Below the pieces are notes generated by a model, which saw only the letters and a list, made by a program, of their open reading frames with translations, searched no databases and was not told where the DNA came from. Positions 48,627 to 58,109 of a stretch of 64,000 nt of DNA are shown here, piece after piece; the first letter of the stretch is position 1; the number at the start of each line of letters is the position of its first letter. Source of the stretch: Collimonas arenae (GTDB taxonomy: Bacteria; Pseudomonadota; Gammaproteobacteria; Burkholderiales; Burkholderiaceae_D); contig NZ_CP013233.1 of the NCBI RefSeq assembly GCF_001584165.1, positions 4,224,620 through 4,288,619 of the forward strand. Direction: 5' to 3'. The position numbers were made by a program, and so were the translations under genes.

Positions 48627-48989
48627 CTACTTGCTGGCGTCGCGCGTTGCCTGCACCAGACATTTCGACAATTTGTCGAAATGCAGCCAGGCGGCCTGGC
48701 TCAACTCGATCTGCTTGCGGCGCGTATCGTCGGTATCGCTGAGGACGATCCAGCCTTTTTCGCGCATTGATTTCAGGCGCGCATGCAGCATGGCCGGCGA
48801 ACCGAGTTCACTTTGCGCCATCATGTCGCGCACCGACAGGCGCTCCTTCGCTTGCCCGGCGCGCGCCACGAAAGCCAGGATGCGATCTTCCAGCGGGTCC
48901 AGCGATGGCAACGACGGCAAGCCGCGCAAGGCATTCGCCAATTGCAGAAAACGCACGTAAATATCGGCGGGGCGATTATGTTTGTCCAT
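48627..48989 (-). CDS. Winged-helix (MarR-like) transcription regulator
   Basis: The 120-residue product has a winged-helix DNA-binding segment (about 45-90) with LSVRDMMAQSELGSPAMLHARLKSM and a basic wing SDTDDTRRKQIELS. It is similar in layout to short MarR-type regulators. No target can be named; it is divergent from the membrane protein gene at 49126. Confidence 0.65.
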   Translation of the reverse strand: MDKHNRPADIYVRFLQLANALRGLPSLPSLDPLEDRILAFVARAGQAKERLSVRDMMAQSELGSPAMLHARLKSMREKGWIVLSDTDDTRRKQIELSQAAWLHFDKLSKCLVQATRDASK

Positions 48990-49125
48990 GGCTACTTTAT
49001 CAATTCTGTAATGTGGAACAGTCTGGTAGCGCTCTTAAATTTGTATCGATGATACTCGTCATTTAACAACATTCGCAAGTATCTTTCCTGCGCGCATACG
49101 GATACTTCGGTAATATACGCGCGCC

Positions 49126-49695
49126 ATGTCCTCCACTTCGTCTCCTGCCGCGAAATTGCACCTCAGCCTGATGACGGTCAGTACCACCGTGGTCGTCTAC
49201 ATACTGGTCTACATGGCAAATGACTGGCTGTTCAAGCAAATCGAGTTTACACAAGGAATCGCCTGGGTCTATCTGCCTGCCGGCATACGGCTTATTTGCA
49301 CCTTGCTGTTTGCCGAATCCGGCGTGCTCGGCATCCTCATCGCCTCGCTGCTGACCTCCAGCATCTATGCCATATTTCCCGGCGATCCAGTCACCACTGT
49401 CGGCTATAGCGTGATCTCGGCGCTGGCGCCCTATCTGGCTTATCGCTTCACGCTGCAGGAAATGCACCTGCAGCGCTCGTTGAGCAATCTGACAACCACC
49501 CGCCTGCTCGCTTGCATCCTGTTGTATGGCCTGACCAATCCACTGCTGCAGCTGATGTGGTTCGTCATGCGCGGCATCTCCTATCATTTCTGGTCGGGCC
49601 TGATCGTGATGTCGATCGGCGACCTGACCGGTTCGCTGATCGTGGTCTACGCGATCAAGATGCTACTGTCCTTCTTTCCACTGCCCCGCCGTTAA
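49126..49695 (+). CDS. Hypothetical polytopic membrane protein (MASE1-like layout)
   Basis: The 189-residue protein has about five hydrophobic helices (about 14-32, 45-70, 78-100, 125-147, 155-180) and few charges. The pattern GIAWVYLPAGIRLI recalls MASE1-type sensory membrane domains, but no output domain is attached. Function unknown. It lies about 180 bases upstream of exbD on the same strand. Confidence 0.55.
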   Translation: MSSTSSPAAKLHLSLMTVSTTVVVYILVYMANDWLFKQIEFTQGIAWVYLPAGIRLICTLLFAESGVLGILIASLLTSSIYAIFPGDPVTTVGYSVISALAPYLAYRFTLQEMHLQRSLSNLTTTRLLACILLYGLTNPLLQLMWFVMRGISYHFWSGLIVMSIGDLTGSLIVVYAIKMLLSFFPLPRR

Positions 49696-49781
49696 TCATT
49701 TGCAATTACTCGCACGGCAATAACGCGCAAGCACGTGGTGCTGCGACCACATGCGCCGTAATTGAAACCGATTGTAATACT

Positions 49782-49797
49782 GACGAAATATTTCGTC
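49782..49797. promoter_or_regulatory. Perfect 16-bp palindrome upstream of exbD
   Basis: GACGAAATATTTCGTC is an unbroken palindrome 81 bases before exbD, in the leader of the exbD-tonB-receptor operon. It resembles a dimeric repressor operator. The regulator is unknown. Confidence 0.5.
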
Positions 49798-49825
49798 GTT
49801 ATCCTGCCGCACAGTTATAGAAATT

Positions 49826-49848
49826 ATAGCGATCAAACAGATCGCTAT
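49826..49848. promoter_or_regulatory. Inverted repeat near the exbD start
   Basis: ATAGCGATC and GATCGCTAT form a perfect 9-bp inverted repeat with a 5-base AAACA spacer, 29 bases before exbD. It could be an operator or a leader hairpin. Confidence 0.45.
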
Positions 49849-49877
49849 CTCTGCAAATATTCAACTGGAGTGCGGCA

Positions 49878-50285
49878 ATGCGTAGTTGGGACGAACCAAA
49901 AAAGCGGAAAGCCCGCGTCGAAATTATTCCGATGATCGACGTGATGATGTTCCTGCTGGTGTTTTTTGTATTGATCAGTCTCAACGTGATTCCCGCGCTC
50001 GGCTTGAAAACCCATTTGCCGAGCGCCAGCAGCGCGCAGGATTTAAAACCGCAAAACAAGGCCGTTATCACGATCGGTTTGAACGACGCATTGCAGGTGG
50101 ATGGCGTCGATACCAAAATCGGTGAGCTGGCAACGCGCCTGAATCAAGCCAAGAAGGACGGCGAGAAACTTAACGTGATCGTCAATAGTGACCGTGGCGT
50201 CGAGGTGCAGCGCCTGGTGGAAGTCATGGACAACCTGAAGCAGAACGGCTTCGAGTCGATCTCCATCGCTACCCGCAAGCCGTAA
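49878..50285 (+). CDS. exbD: ExbD/TolR family biopolymer transport protein
   Basis: ExbD with ExbB forms the proton-driven motor that energises TonB. The 135-residue product has one membrane helix (about 19-42, IPMIDVMMFLLVFFVLISL) with the conserved Asp in IDVMM, and a periplasmic domain with NVIVNSDRGVEVQRLVEVMD. It is the first gene of a TonB-type operon; its partner exbB is unusually placed three genes downstream. Confidence 0.92.
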   Translation: MRSWDEPKKRKARVEIIPMIDVMMFLLVFFVLISLNVIPALGLKTHLPSASSAQDLKPQNKAVITIGLNDALQVDGVDTKIGELATRLNQAKKDGEKLNVIVNSDRGVEVQRLVEVMDNLKQNGFESISIATRKP

Positions 50286-50293
50286 GCCCAGAC

Positions 50294-51031
50294 ATGACGA
50301 CCACGCCGTTTTTTTATCGATTCCGAGATGCGGTGGCAACGCTGCCGTCGCTACTCATACTCGCCATCCTGATCCTTGCCGGCATCCAGAAGGCAGTAAA
50401 GATCCAGGCACACACAGACGATTCCACAGTGCAGATTGCGTTGACGGAACCCGATCCACCTGCGCCGCCCGTGGTAACACCAGTGACGCCTACGCCGCCA
50501 ACGCCAACACCGCCGCAGGTTGTGAAACCGGTTCCGGTAATGCAACCGGTGCGCCCGCAGCCGGTGCCGCAACCGACAGTCAACCCCACACCTGTCAGCA
50601 CTCTACCGAGCGCTGAAATGGCTGCTCCGGCTCCAGCACCGATTCCTACCCCGGCGCCGCCAAAAGCCGTTCCGGCACTCCCGACGCCAGCACCGGAAGC
50701 GCCGCCCGCCAAGCCGAGCAACGCCAGCGTCGAGTCCGGCTATGTCGCCAAATTACGTGCACACCTGAACAGCATCAAGCGCTATCCGACAGGGCGTGAA
50801 GCCAGCCAGCAAAGGCCGCAAGGCAAGGTCAAGGTCTGGTTTGTCCTGAAGCGCGACGGCACGCTGGTCGAGCAAGGCATCGACGAGTCATCGAACTCCA
50901 TGCTGCTTGACGACGCTGCCCGCAAAACCATCAACAGAGCTGCTTTTCCCGCTTTTCCCGAATCCAGCTGGACCGGAGAGGCGACACACCGATTCAGCGC
51001 CGAGTTGGAGTTCGTCCCGGGGGCGGGATGA
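50294..51031 (+). CDS. tonB: TonB family energy transducer
   Basis: The 245-residue TonB-like protein has one membrane helix (about 16-34), a long Pro-rich periplasmic stretch (about 50-145) able to span to the outer membrane, and a C-terminal TonB domain (about 155-242) with YVAKLRAHLNSIKRYPTGRE and KVKVWFVLKRDGTL. It starts 9 bases after exbD and is 60 bases before the receptor gene, so it is probably dedicated to it. Confidence 0.9.
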   Translation: MTTTPFFYRFRDAVATLPSLLILAILILAGIQKAVKIQAHTDDSTVQIALTEPDPPAPPVVTPVTPTPPTPTPPQVVKPVPVMQPVRPQPVPQPTVNPTPVSTLPSAEMAAPAPAPIPTPAPPKAVPALPTPAPEAPPAKPSNASVESGYVAKLRAHLNSIKRYPTGREASQQRPQGKVKVWFVLKRDGTLVEQGIDESSNSMLLDDAARKTINRAAFPAFPESSWTGEATHRFSAELEFVPGAG

Positions 51032-51091
51032 TTTTTGAAACACGCACTTTTTAATCACTTACAACACCGAAAACGTACAGGGAGTAATGCC

Positions 51092-53485
51092 ATGCAATTC
51101 AAAGTCACCCGGCTGTCACTGCTGATCTCCGGGTTATTCATCGCCGCCAGTCCACTGACCTACGCTGCCGACACCACTGAAGTCGGCAAGGTCACCGTGC
51201 AAGGCGATGCCAACGGCGGTCAAAGCACTGGACTGATCCAGCAAGAAGAAACGCCGAAAGCGCGTAGCTCGGTCAATCGCGATTACATGGAAAAGCAAAG
51301 CACCACCAGCAATCCATACCAGATGATCAATCTGCTGCCAGGCGTGAACTCCTACGACCAGGACGGCACCGGCCTGTTCGGTGGCAACGTGCGTGTGCGC
51401 GGCTTCAACAGCGATCAGTTGGGCTTCACCATCAATGGCGCACCGGTCAACGATTCGGGCAGCTTCGCCGTCTATCCGCAGGAATACACCGACGCCGAGA
51501 ACCTGTGCGACATCTTCGTCACGCAAGGCTCGACCGACACCGAAGCACCGCATGTCGGCGCCTCCGGCGGCAATATCGGCATGACCATGTGTACACCGGA
51601 AGACAAGCAACGCTTCCGCACCGAATACACATTCGGCTCCAACAGCCTGCAGAAGGGCTACGTGCGCTTCGATTCGGGCAAGATTTTCAACGACCGTTTC
51701 AAGTTCTTCCTGTCCTACTCGAAAACCCAGGCTGACAAGTTCAAGGGCGAAGGCCGTGCCGACAAGGAACACGTCGACTTCAACAGCAAGTTCGATCTGG
51801 GCGGCGGCAGCTATGTCGACACCGGCTTCATGTACAACTCTGCCATCAACAACAACTACCGTTCGCTGACCAAGGCACAGATCGCCCAGTACGGCCCGAA
51901 CCTGGATTTCGGCACTGTCGCTCCAGTACATCAACCGGGTGGACCTGGCGCGCAAAACGATTCGACTTACGGTCCGAATGCCGGCATCAACACCGGCGCC
52001 AAGAACCTGTACTACGGCTACAACCTGAATCCGTTCAAGAACTGGCTCGGCACCATGAATGCCCACTTCCAGCTGGCACCGACATCGAGCATCGATGTCA
52101 GCCCCTACATGTGGTACGGCTTCGGCACCGGCGGCAACCAGTTGCAGACTGTCACCGAAGGCAATGCCGGCAACCTGTTGGGCGGCGGCGTACGTGATGC
52201 CAACGGCGACGGCGACACCAAGGACACCGTGTTTGCTTATGAAGGCAGCCGCACCCGCACGTATCGCCCAGGCGTGACGATCAAGTACAACCAACAGATC
52301 GACAATCACAAGCTGATGGTCGGCTACTGGTATGAGCGCGCACGTCACCAGCAAACCGGCCCATACACCACAATCGACAACAGCGGCAATGCTTCCGATG
52401 TCTGGCTCAACAACCCGAGCGCATGGCTGAAAAATCAGGATGGTTCCTACGTTCAGTATCGCGACACGATGACCATCAGCACCGGTAAATCGGCGTTTGC
52501 GCAAGATAGTATCAGCCTGCTGCAAGACAAGTTGAATCTGCAGGTTGGCGCCCGCTATTCCAGCATCGACCGCGACTTCACCAACAACCCGAGCCAAAGC
52601 TCGCCAGGCTTCTATACCTTACAGAAATCGTACTCCGATCTGCTGCCTAGTTTCGGCGCACGCTATCAGCTGGATCAGGTGCAATCGGTGTTCTTCAATG
52701 CGGCCAAGAACTTCAAGGCGCCTGGAAATTTCTCGTATTTCAACCTGATCTCCGGCGGCACTATCGTCAACGGCGTGTACACCGGCGGCACCGTCCGTCC
52801 TGTGCCGGTCGACAAGGAAACTTCGTGGAACTACGACCTCGGCTACCGTTACGCTGCTGACAAATGGACGTTCTCCGGCTCGCTGTTCTATATCAATTTC
52901 AAGAACCGCATCGCCACTTCGTACAACCAGGACACCAACAGCAATACCGATTACAACGTCGGCGATTCGACCTCCAAGGGCCTGGAACTGGAATCCGGTT
53001 ACTCGATCACCAAGAACCTGAGCCTGTACGGTTCGCTCTCTTACATCAAGAGCAAGATGGACAACAACATGCAATATTCGGCGACCGCGACGTTGCCGAC
53101 TGCCGGCAAGGAGTTTCCTGATACGCCGAACTGGCTGAGCGGCATGAGCCTGCAGTACGCGCAAGACAACTGGTATGTGTTCAGCCAGGCCAAATACACC
53201 GGTAAGCGCTACACCACGCTGGTCAACGACGACAGCATCGGCGGCTATACCGTGTTCAACGCCGGCGCAGGATACACCTTCCCGTCGTCGACCTGGCTGA
53301 AAAGCCCGACGCTCAAGTTCAACGTCAACAATATTTTTGACAAGAAATTCCTGAGCCTCAGCTCCGGCAGCGGCAGCCAATTCACCACGAACTCCGTGGC
53401 GATCGGCAGCATCGCGGCATCGGCGCCGTCGTTCTATGTCAGCCCACCGCGTACCTTCAGCGTATCGTTGATCGCGGATTTCTAA
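51092..53485 (+). CDS. TonB-dependent outer-membrane receptor of unknown substrate
   Basis: The 797-residue receptor from ATG 51092 (CAGGGAG upstream; signal peptide ending TYAA) has a plug domain (about 50-175) with MINLLPGVNSYDQDG and a 22-strand barrel ending in LIADF with terminal Phe. The TonB-box region is near the mature N-terminus. The substrate is unknown; its own ExbD/TonB/ExbB, a 5'-nucleotidase-like lipoprotein and a phospholipase D family protein suggest a phosphorylated or nucleoside-like ligand. That is inference from context. Confidence 0.88.
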   Translation: MQFKVTRLSLLISGLFIAASPLTYAADTTEVGKVTVQGDANGGQSTGLIQQEETPKARSSVNRDYMEKQSTTSNPYQMINLLPGVNSYDQDGTGLFGGNVRVRGFNSDQLGFTINGAPVNDSGSFAVYPQEYTDAENLCDIFVTQGSTDTEAPHVGASGGNIGMTMCTPEDKQRFRTEYTFGSNSLQKGYVRFDSGKIFNDRFKFFLSYSKTQADKFKGEGRADKEHVDFNSKFDLGGGSYVDTGFMYNSAINNNYRSLTKAQIAQYGPNLDFGTVAPVHQPGGPGAQNDSTYGPNAGINTGAKNLYYGYNLNPFKNWLGTMNAHFQLAPTSSIDVSPYMWYGFGTGGNQLQTVTEGNAGNLLGGGVRDANGDGDTKDTVFAYEGSRTRTYRPGVTIKYNQQIDNHKLMVGYWYERARHQQTGPYTTIDNSGNASDVWLNNPSAWLKNQDGSYVQYRDTMTISTGKSAFAQDSISLLQDKLNLQVGARYSSIDRDFTNNPSQSSPGFYTLQKSYSDLLPSFGARYQLDQVQSVFFNAAKNFKAPGNFSYFNLISGGTIVNGVYTGGTVRPVPVDKETSWNYDLGYRYAADKWTFSGSLFYINFKNRIATSYNQDTNSNTDYNVGDSTSKGLELESGYSITKNLSLYGSLSYIKSKMDNNMQYSATATLPTAGKEFPDTPNWLSGMSLQYAQDNWYVFSQAKYTGKRYTTLVNDDSIGGYTVFNAGAGYTFPSSTWLKSPTLKFNVNNIFDKKFLSLSSGSGSQFTTNSVAIGSIAASAPSFYVSPPRTFSVSLIADF

Positions 53486-53503
53486 TCCAGCTGTAGTAAC
53501 CCC

Positions 53504-53527
53504 GGCGGTGGACTTCGGTCCACCGCC
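53504..53527 (+). other. Intercistronic UUCG hairpin between receptor and exbB
   Basis: GGCGGTGGAC and GTCCACCGCC form a perfect 10-bp stem closed by a TTCG tetraloop, with no T run. It is a very stable RNA hairpin 36 bases before exbB, suited to transcript processing or partial termination. Confidence 0.7.
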
Positions 53528-53563
53528 ATGAATTTAAGTGCATTCGTGCGCAGAGAGGTCAAT

Positions 53564-54214
53564 ATGAACATGCAATTATTCCACGAACTCGCTTTCTACC
53601 TGATGTACGCCTGCGCCGCCCTGGCGCTCTTCGTGATTGTGGAACGCGGACTCTTCTTCAACTACACACTGCGCCAGGCCATCGGTCTGGAAAAGGCCAT
53701 GACCCATGCAGTCCAGCATGTGCAGGAACTGCCGGCCGAGTTGACGGCGCGCGCCAGCCTGCCGCTGACCCTGGTGTCCGATATCCTGGCCGAAAAACAT
53801 CAGTTGACCAGCGAGAAGGATCTTGAGGATTTCAGCGAGTCCGTTTATATCGCCAACCGCGGCGAAGTGCAGCACCGCCTGTGGATTCTCGACACCATCG
53901 TCACCGCAGCGCCGCTACTCGGACTGCTCGGCACGATTTTGGGTATTATCGATACCTTCAAGGCGTTGGCAGTATCCGGCGTATCCGATCCAGGCCAGGT
54001 ATCGCAGGGCATCGGCACCGCACTATATGCAACAGCATTGGGGATCGGCATTGCCGTGGTCGGCATGTTCTTCTTCAACATGTTCCAGGAACGGATCGAG
54101 CGCATCAACGATCACCTGAAAGTCTTGATGTTGCGCGCCTGCGTCGGCCGAGTCGCTGATAATGGCGCCAAAGCCGCGGCTGCGGCAGAAGCCCGAAATT
54201 TACATTTGGCCTGA
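53564..54214 (+). CDS. exbB: ExbB/TolQ family (MotA-type) proton channel
   Basis: The 216-residue protein has three membrane helices (about 10-30, 105-130, 150-178) with APLLGLLGTILGIIDTF, the MotA/TolQ/ExbB signature. With ExbD it forms the motor for TonB. ATG 53564 is preferred (MNMQLFHELAF); the earlier in-frame ATG at 53528 lies directly at the UUCG hairpin. It follows the receptor, an unusual order because exbB normally precedes exbD. Confidence 0.92.
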   Translation: MNMQLFHELAFYLMYACAALALFVIVERGLFFNYTLRQAIGLEKAMTHAVQHVQELPAELTARASLPLTLVSDILAEKHQLTSEKDLEDFSESVYIANRGEVQHRLWILDTIVTAAPLLGLLGTILGIIDTFKALAVSGVSDPGQVSQGIGTALYATALGIGIAVVGMFFFNMFQERIERINDHLKVLMLRACVGRVADNGAKAAAAAEARNLHLA

Positions 54215-54245
54215 TTAAATTCTATTTGAAGACTGGTTGAACTCC

Positions 54246-55976
54246 ATGCGTGCAATCTCCATTGGCCGGACCAAGTTATTGTGCTGCATGGCCGCGGCCT
54301 TGCTGGGCGCTTGCAGCAGCTTGCCAAACGCCCCGGCCAGTGCGCCGGTAGAGCTCAACCTGGTCGCCATCAATGACCTGCACGGCCACCTCGAAGCCGA
54401 AACAAAGAGCTTTGCCAGCATTGCCGACGCCGTCGGCACCGCGCCGCGCAAGCTCAAGGTTGGCGGCATCGACACCATCGGCGGCGCCCTCAATGCCTGG
54501 CGCGCCGAAGATCCGCAACTGCTGCTGGTCGGCGCCGGCGACCTGATCGGCGCCAGCCCTGCACTATCCTCCATCTGGGCCGATGAACCAACCATCTCCG
54601 CCCTCGGCCAACTCGGCCTGCGCGTCAGTTCAGTTGGCAACCATGAATTCGACCAGGGCAGCGCAGAGTTGCTGCGCTATCAAAACGGCGGCTGTAAATC
54701 CACTCGCCCCGACAAGGCTTGCCAGTTCGAAGCCCATTATCCTGGTGCGAAATTTTCCTACCTCGCGGCCAACGTGATCGACAATGCCAGCGTCCAGCCA
54801 ATGCTGCCGCCCTACCGCATCGAACAAATACGCGGCGTCAAGATCGCCTTCATTGGCGCAGTCGTGCGCGGCACCGAAAAAATGGTCTCCGCCGACGGCA
54901 TCGCCAACGTCCATTTCATTGATGAGGCCGAGGCCATCAACCGTTGGGTGCCCGAGATCAAGGCACAAGGCGTCAGCGCCATCGTGGTCCTGATTCATCA
55001 GGGCGGCGAAACCAAGGAACCGTTCGACAAGGTGGCCTGCAGCCAATTGCAAGGCCCGATCGTCGACATCGTCAAACACCTCGATCCAGCCATCAAGCTG
55101 GTGATCAGCGCCCACAGCCACCAGGGCTACACCTGCCAGGTCGACGGGCGCACCGTCACGCAAGGCGAATCGTTCGGCCACATGCTGACCCGCATCAGCC
55201 TGACCATCGATCCGCGCGTTGCCGACCTGCCTGGAAAAATTACCGCGATCCGCGCATACAACGTGCTGATGGATACGCAGCGCTTCACTCCCGATCCGGC
55301 GCTGTCGGCGTTCCTGCAAAAACTCAAGGCACGCAGCGACGTAGTGCTGGCGCAACCGATTGCGCGCATCGCGGTGCCGCGCATCGATAACCACATCAAC
55401 GAAGCCGGCGAATCGCCGCTCGGCGACGTGCTGGCCGATTCGCAACTGGCGGCCACGCGCAAGCTCGGTGCGCAAATCGCCATGACCAATCACAAGAGTA
55501 TCCGCGAAAGCCTGGAAAGCGGTCCGGCCGGGACCAACTACGCACAGGTTGCCGCCACCACGCCGTATGGCAATACGCTGATCCTGCTGACGCTCACCGG
55601 CAGCCAGATCCAGGCCTTGCTGGAACAGCAAAGCTGGCTCGAACAGGATCGCCAGGGCGGCCGCGTCATGCTGCAGGTTTCACACGGCTTGAGCTATCGC
55701 TGGGACGCCGCCAAACCACTCGGACAGCGCGTGCTGCCCGGCAGCATCAAGCTGAACGGCGCCGCCTTGGATCCGCGCGGCCAATACCGCGTCAGCGTCA
55801 ACAGCTTCATCTCGCAGGGCGGCGACGGTTTCAGTTTGCTGACCCAAGGCGCAGATCGCGTCGACACCGGCATCAACGACCTCGATGCGTTGAGCCATTA
55901 CCTGATCGCCAGCGAGCACGATGGCCATCCGGCCGGCAGCGCCCAAACAGCCGGTCGCATCGTACGCGTTCATTAA
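54246..55976 (+). CDS. Lipoprotein of the bifunctional metallophosphatase/5'-nucleotidase family
   Basis: The 576-residue protein from ATG 54246 has a lipoprotein signal (LLGACSS, Cys about 23). The calcineurin-like metallophosphatase domain (about 38-270) shows INDLHGHLE, GAGDLIGASP, VGNHEFD and SAHSHQGYT, the metal ligands of the UshA group. The 5'-nucleotidase C-terminal domain (about 360-545, NHKSIRESLESGPAG) binds substrate. It should release phosphate from nucleotides or similar esters in the periplasm or at the outer membrane. It follows exbB by 31 bases. Confidence 0.88.
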   Translation: MRAISIGRTKLLCCMAAALLGACSSLPNAPASAPVELNLVAINDLHGHLEAETKSFASIADAVGTAPRKLKVGGIDTIGGALNAWRAEDPQLLLVGAGDLIGASPALSSIWADEPTISALGQLGLRVSSVGNHEFDQGSAELLRYQNGGCKSTRPDKACQFEAHYPGAKFSYLAANVIDNASVQPMLPPYRIEQIRGVKIAFIGAVVRGTEKMVSADGIANVHFIDEAEAINRWVPEIKAQGVSAIVVLIHQGGETKEPFDKVACSQLQGPIVDIVKHLDPAIKLVISAHSHQGYTCQVDGRTVTQGESFGHMLTRISLTIDPRVADLPGKITAIRAYNVLMDTQRFTPDPALSAFLQKLKARSDVVLAQPIARIAVPRIDNHINEAGESPLGDVLADSQLAATRKLGAQIAMTNHKSIRESLESGPAGTNYAQVAATTPYGNTLILLTLTGSQIQALLEQQSWLEQDRQGGRVMLQVSHGLSYRWDAAKPLGQRVLPGSIKLNGAALDPRGQYRVSVNSFISQGGDGFSLLTQGADRVDTGINDLDALSHYLIASEHDGHPAGSAQTAGRIVRVH

Positions 55977-55997
55977 TCAAATTCTTCTGGATTCCAA

Positions 55998-57214
55998 ATG
56001 CGTAAACTGATCGTCTCGATTGCCATCCTGCTTGGCTATGGCACTGCCGCCCATGCCGAGTTCGGCATCCCCGGCTATGAACTGGTGCATACAGTGCCAG
56101 TTGAAACCGCGCTGGCCACGCCCGATTTGCGTGAACCGCTGCAGGTCTGGAGCGAAATGTTCGACGGCGCCAAGCACGATATCGTGCTCGGTCAGTTTTA
56201 CGTTGCCAGCCAGCCTGGCGCAGCGTTTGAACGCGTCATTGAACGGCTTGCCGCCGCCGGTAAGCGCGGCGTCAAGATCCGCTTCCTGATGGAAGAAAAA
56301 GGCAAGTTCGCCTCCGACATGCCGACCATCGAACGCCTGAAGAAATTCCCAATCTGGAATTCCGCTATCTCGATTATTCCAAGCTGACTGGCAACGGCAT
56401 CATCCACGCCAAATACATGGTGAGCGACGGCAGCACCGCCTATGTCGGCAGCCAGAATTTCGACTGGCGCTCTTTCGCGCACATCCACGAAACCGGTTTG
56501 CGCATCACCGATCCGGTGGTGGTCGCCCAGGTACAAAATATTTTCGAGCATGATTGGCAGGCACAAGAATTGATCGCACAAGGCAAGCCGGTGCCACGCC
56601 TCAATCAAACCGCAGTGGCCGCCAACGACCAGCAAGCGACATTCCTGGTGGCCAGCCCGAACGCCTTCAATCCTCCCGGCGTTGGCGACTCCGAAACCGA
56701 GCTGCCGAAACTGCTGGCTGCCGCCAAATCCGAAGTACGGATCCAGCTGCTCGACTACGCGCCGCTCAGTTACGGCCCCAATCACACGCGTCCTTTTTAC
56801 GCGGTGATCGACGATGCGATCCGCAGCGCATTGGCGCGTGGCGTCAAGGTCAAGCTGATGGTGTCAAACTGGAACACCGAGAAGCCGGCAATCGATTATT
56901 TGAAGAGCCTGGCGCTGCTGCCCGGTATGGAGATCAGGATTGTGACGCTGCCGCAAGCCAGCAGCGGCTTCATTCCGTTTGCGCGGGTGATCCACAGCAA
57001 AACCATGGAAATCGACGGCCAAGTGGCCTGGATAGGCACCAGCAACTGGAGCGGCGGCTATCTGGATAACTCACGTAACCTGGAAATCGTGTTGCGCAAC
57101 GAGAAGATGGCGAAACGGATTGCCGATCTGCACCTGCAAACCTGGGATTCGGCGTATGCCGAGCCGATCGATGTGATGAAGGATTATCCCAAGCCGGTCA
57201 AGGGCAAGGAATAA
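55998..57214 (+). CDS. Phospholipase D family protein, one apparent frameshift
   Basis: This exported protein (signal peptide 1-18, ending AHA) has two HKD motifs: HAKYMVSDGSTAYVGSQNF and HSKTMEIDGQVAWIGTSNW. The frame breaks at 56387, just before the first HKD; EFRYLDYSKLTGNGIIHAK continues in the next frame. One extra base in the AAATTCCC tract at 56343-56350 gives an unbroken protein of about 405 residues. It cleaves phosphodiesters; the substrate (lipid or nucleic acid) is unknown. It follows the nucleotidase gene by 21 bases and probably shares its transcript. Confidence 0.85.
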
Positions 57215-57278
57215 TCCTGGATGTCGATAAGCGCTGTTCATACTTATCGACTAGAGCCACTCAAACAAATCAAACAGA

Positions 57279-58075
57279 TCAGGCCGTCCCCACCACCGCA
57301 GTCAGCATGCTGATCGAGCCGATATCGATGCCGTCCACCGCAATCGAAATCGCCTCGTCATCGTGCTTGGTGCCGGCAATGTACAACAGCGGCAGATAAT
57401 GCTCCGGCGTCGGCACCGACAATTGCGCGTCCTGGCCCTGGTCGGCGTAGTCGATCACCGCCTGCAGATCGCCGTTCAGCAACGACGCGCGGATGTGGTC
57501 GTTGAAACGCAGCGCCCAATCGTGCGCCGCGGCGGGCCGCCGCGCGTCATCAGGCGCAGGTTGTGCACCACATCGCCGCTGCCAATGATCAGCACGCCCT
57601 GCTCGCGCAGCACCGCCAACTTGCGGCCCAGGTCAAAATGAAACTGCGCCGGCTGCGTGGCATCGATGCTCAGCTGGATCACAGGCACATCGGCCTTCGG
57701 AAAAGCCTTGACCAGCACCGACCAGGTGCCGTGATCCAAGCCCCAGGATTGATCCATCGTCACATCGAGCGGCGCCAGCAAATCACGCACCTGCGCTGCC
57801 AACGCCGGATCGCCAGGAGCCGGGTAGCGAACATCGAACAATGCCTGCGGGAAGCCACCGAAATCATGGATGGTTTTCGGTTGCGGCATCGCCGTCACGC
57901 CAATGCCGCGGGTGTACCAATGCGCGGAAATCGACAGGATCGCTTTCGGCTGCCGCAGCGCCACGCTGGCGCCCAGCTGTTCCCAGGCGGCGGTATAACG
58001 GTTGTCTTCCAATGCATTCATCGGGCTGCCGTGACCGAAGAAAATCGCCGGCATGCGGGTGGCGCTTGTGCTCAT
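57279..58075 (-). CDS. DODA-type extradiol aromatic ring-opening dioxygenase (YgiD-like), one apparent frameshift
   Basis: This is a LigB-superfamily protein resembling 4,5-DOPA dioxygenase, about 265 residues after repair. FFGHGSPMNAL, SISAHWYTRG and GLDHGTWSVL supply the metal-binding His residues. The main frame stops after the RLMTRGG segment, and the remaining third (AAAHDWALRFNDHIRASLL, then EHYLPLLYIAGT) continues in another frame. One extra base in the G run at 57534-57536 restores it. ATG 58075 chosen. It is the second gene of a doxX operon divergent from a LysR gene. The natural substrate is unknown. Confidence 0.85.
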
Positions 58076-58109
58076 CTTGATCTCTTTCAAAAAAATTCCT
58101 GCAATGCGC

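Noticed and set aside
49770..49800. PhoB box upstream of the exbD operon
   Set aside because: TGTAATACTGAC recalls half a Pho box, but the second 7-base repeat at the right spacing is missing.
51134..52597. Minus-strand open frame of 487 codons
   Set aside because: Antisense shadow of the TonB-dependent receptor, caused by high GC and codon bias.
54630..55631. Minus-strand open frame of 333 codons
   Set aside because: Antisense of the nucleotidase gene; low-complexity composition and no recognisable motif.
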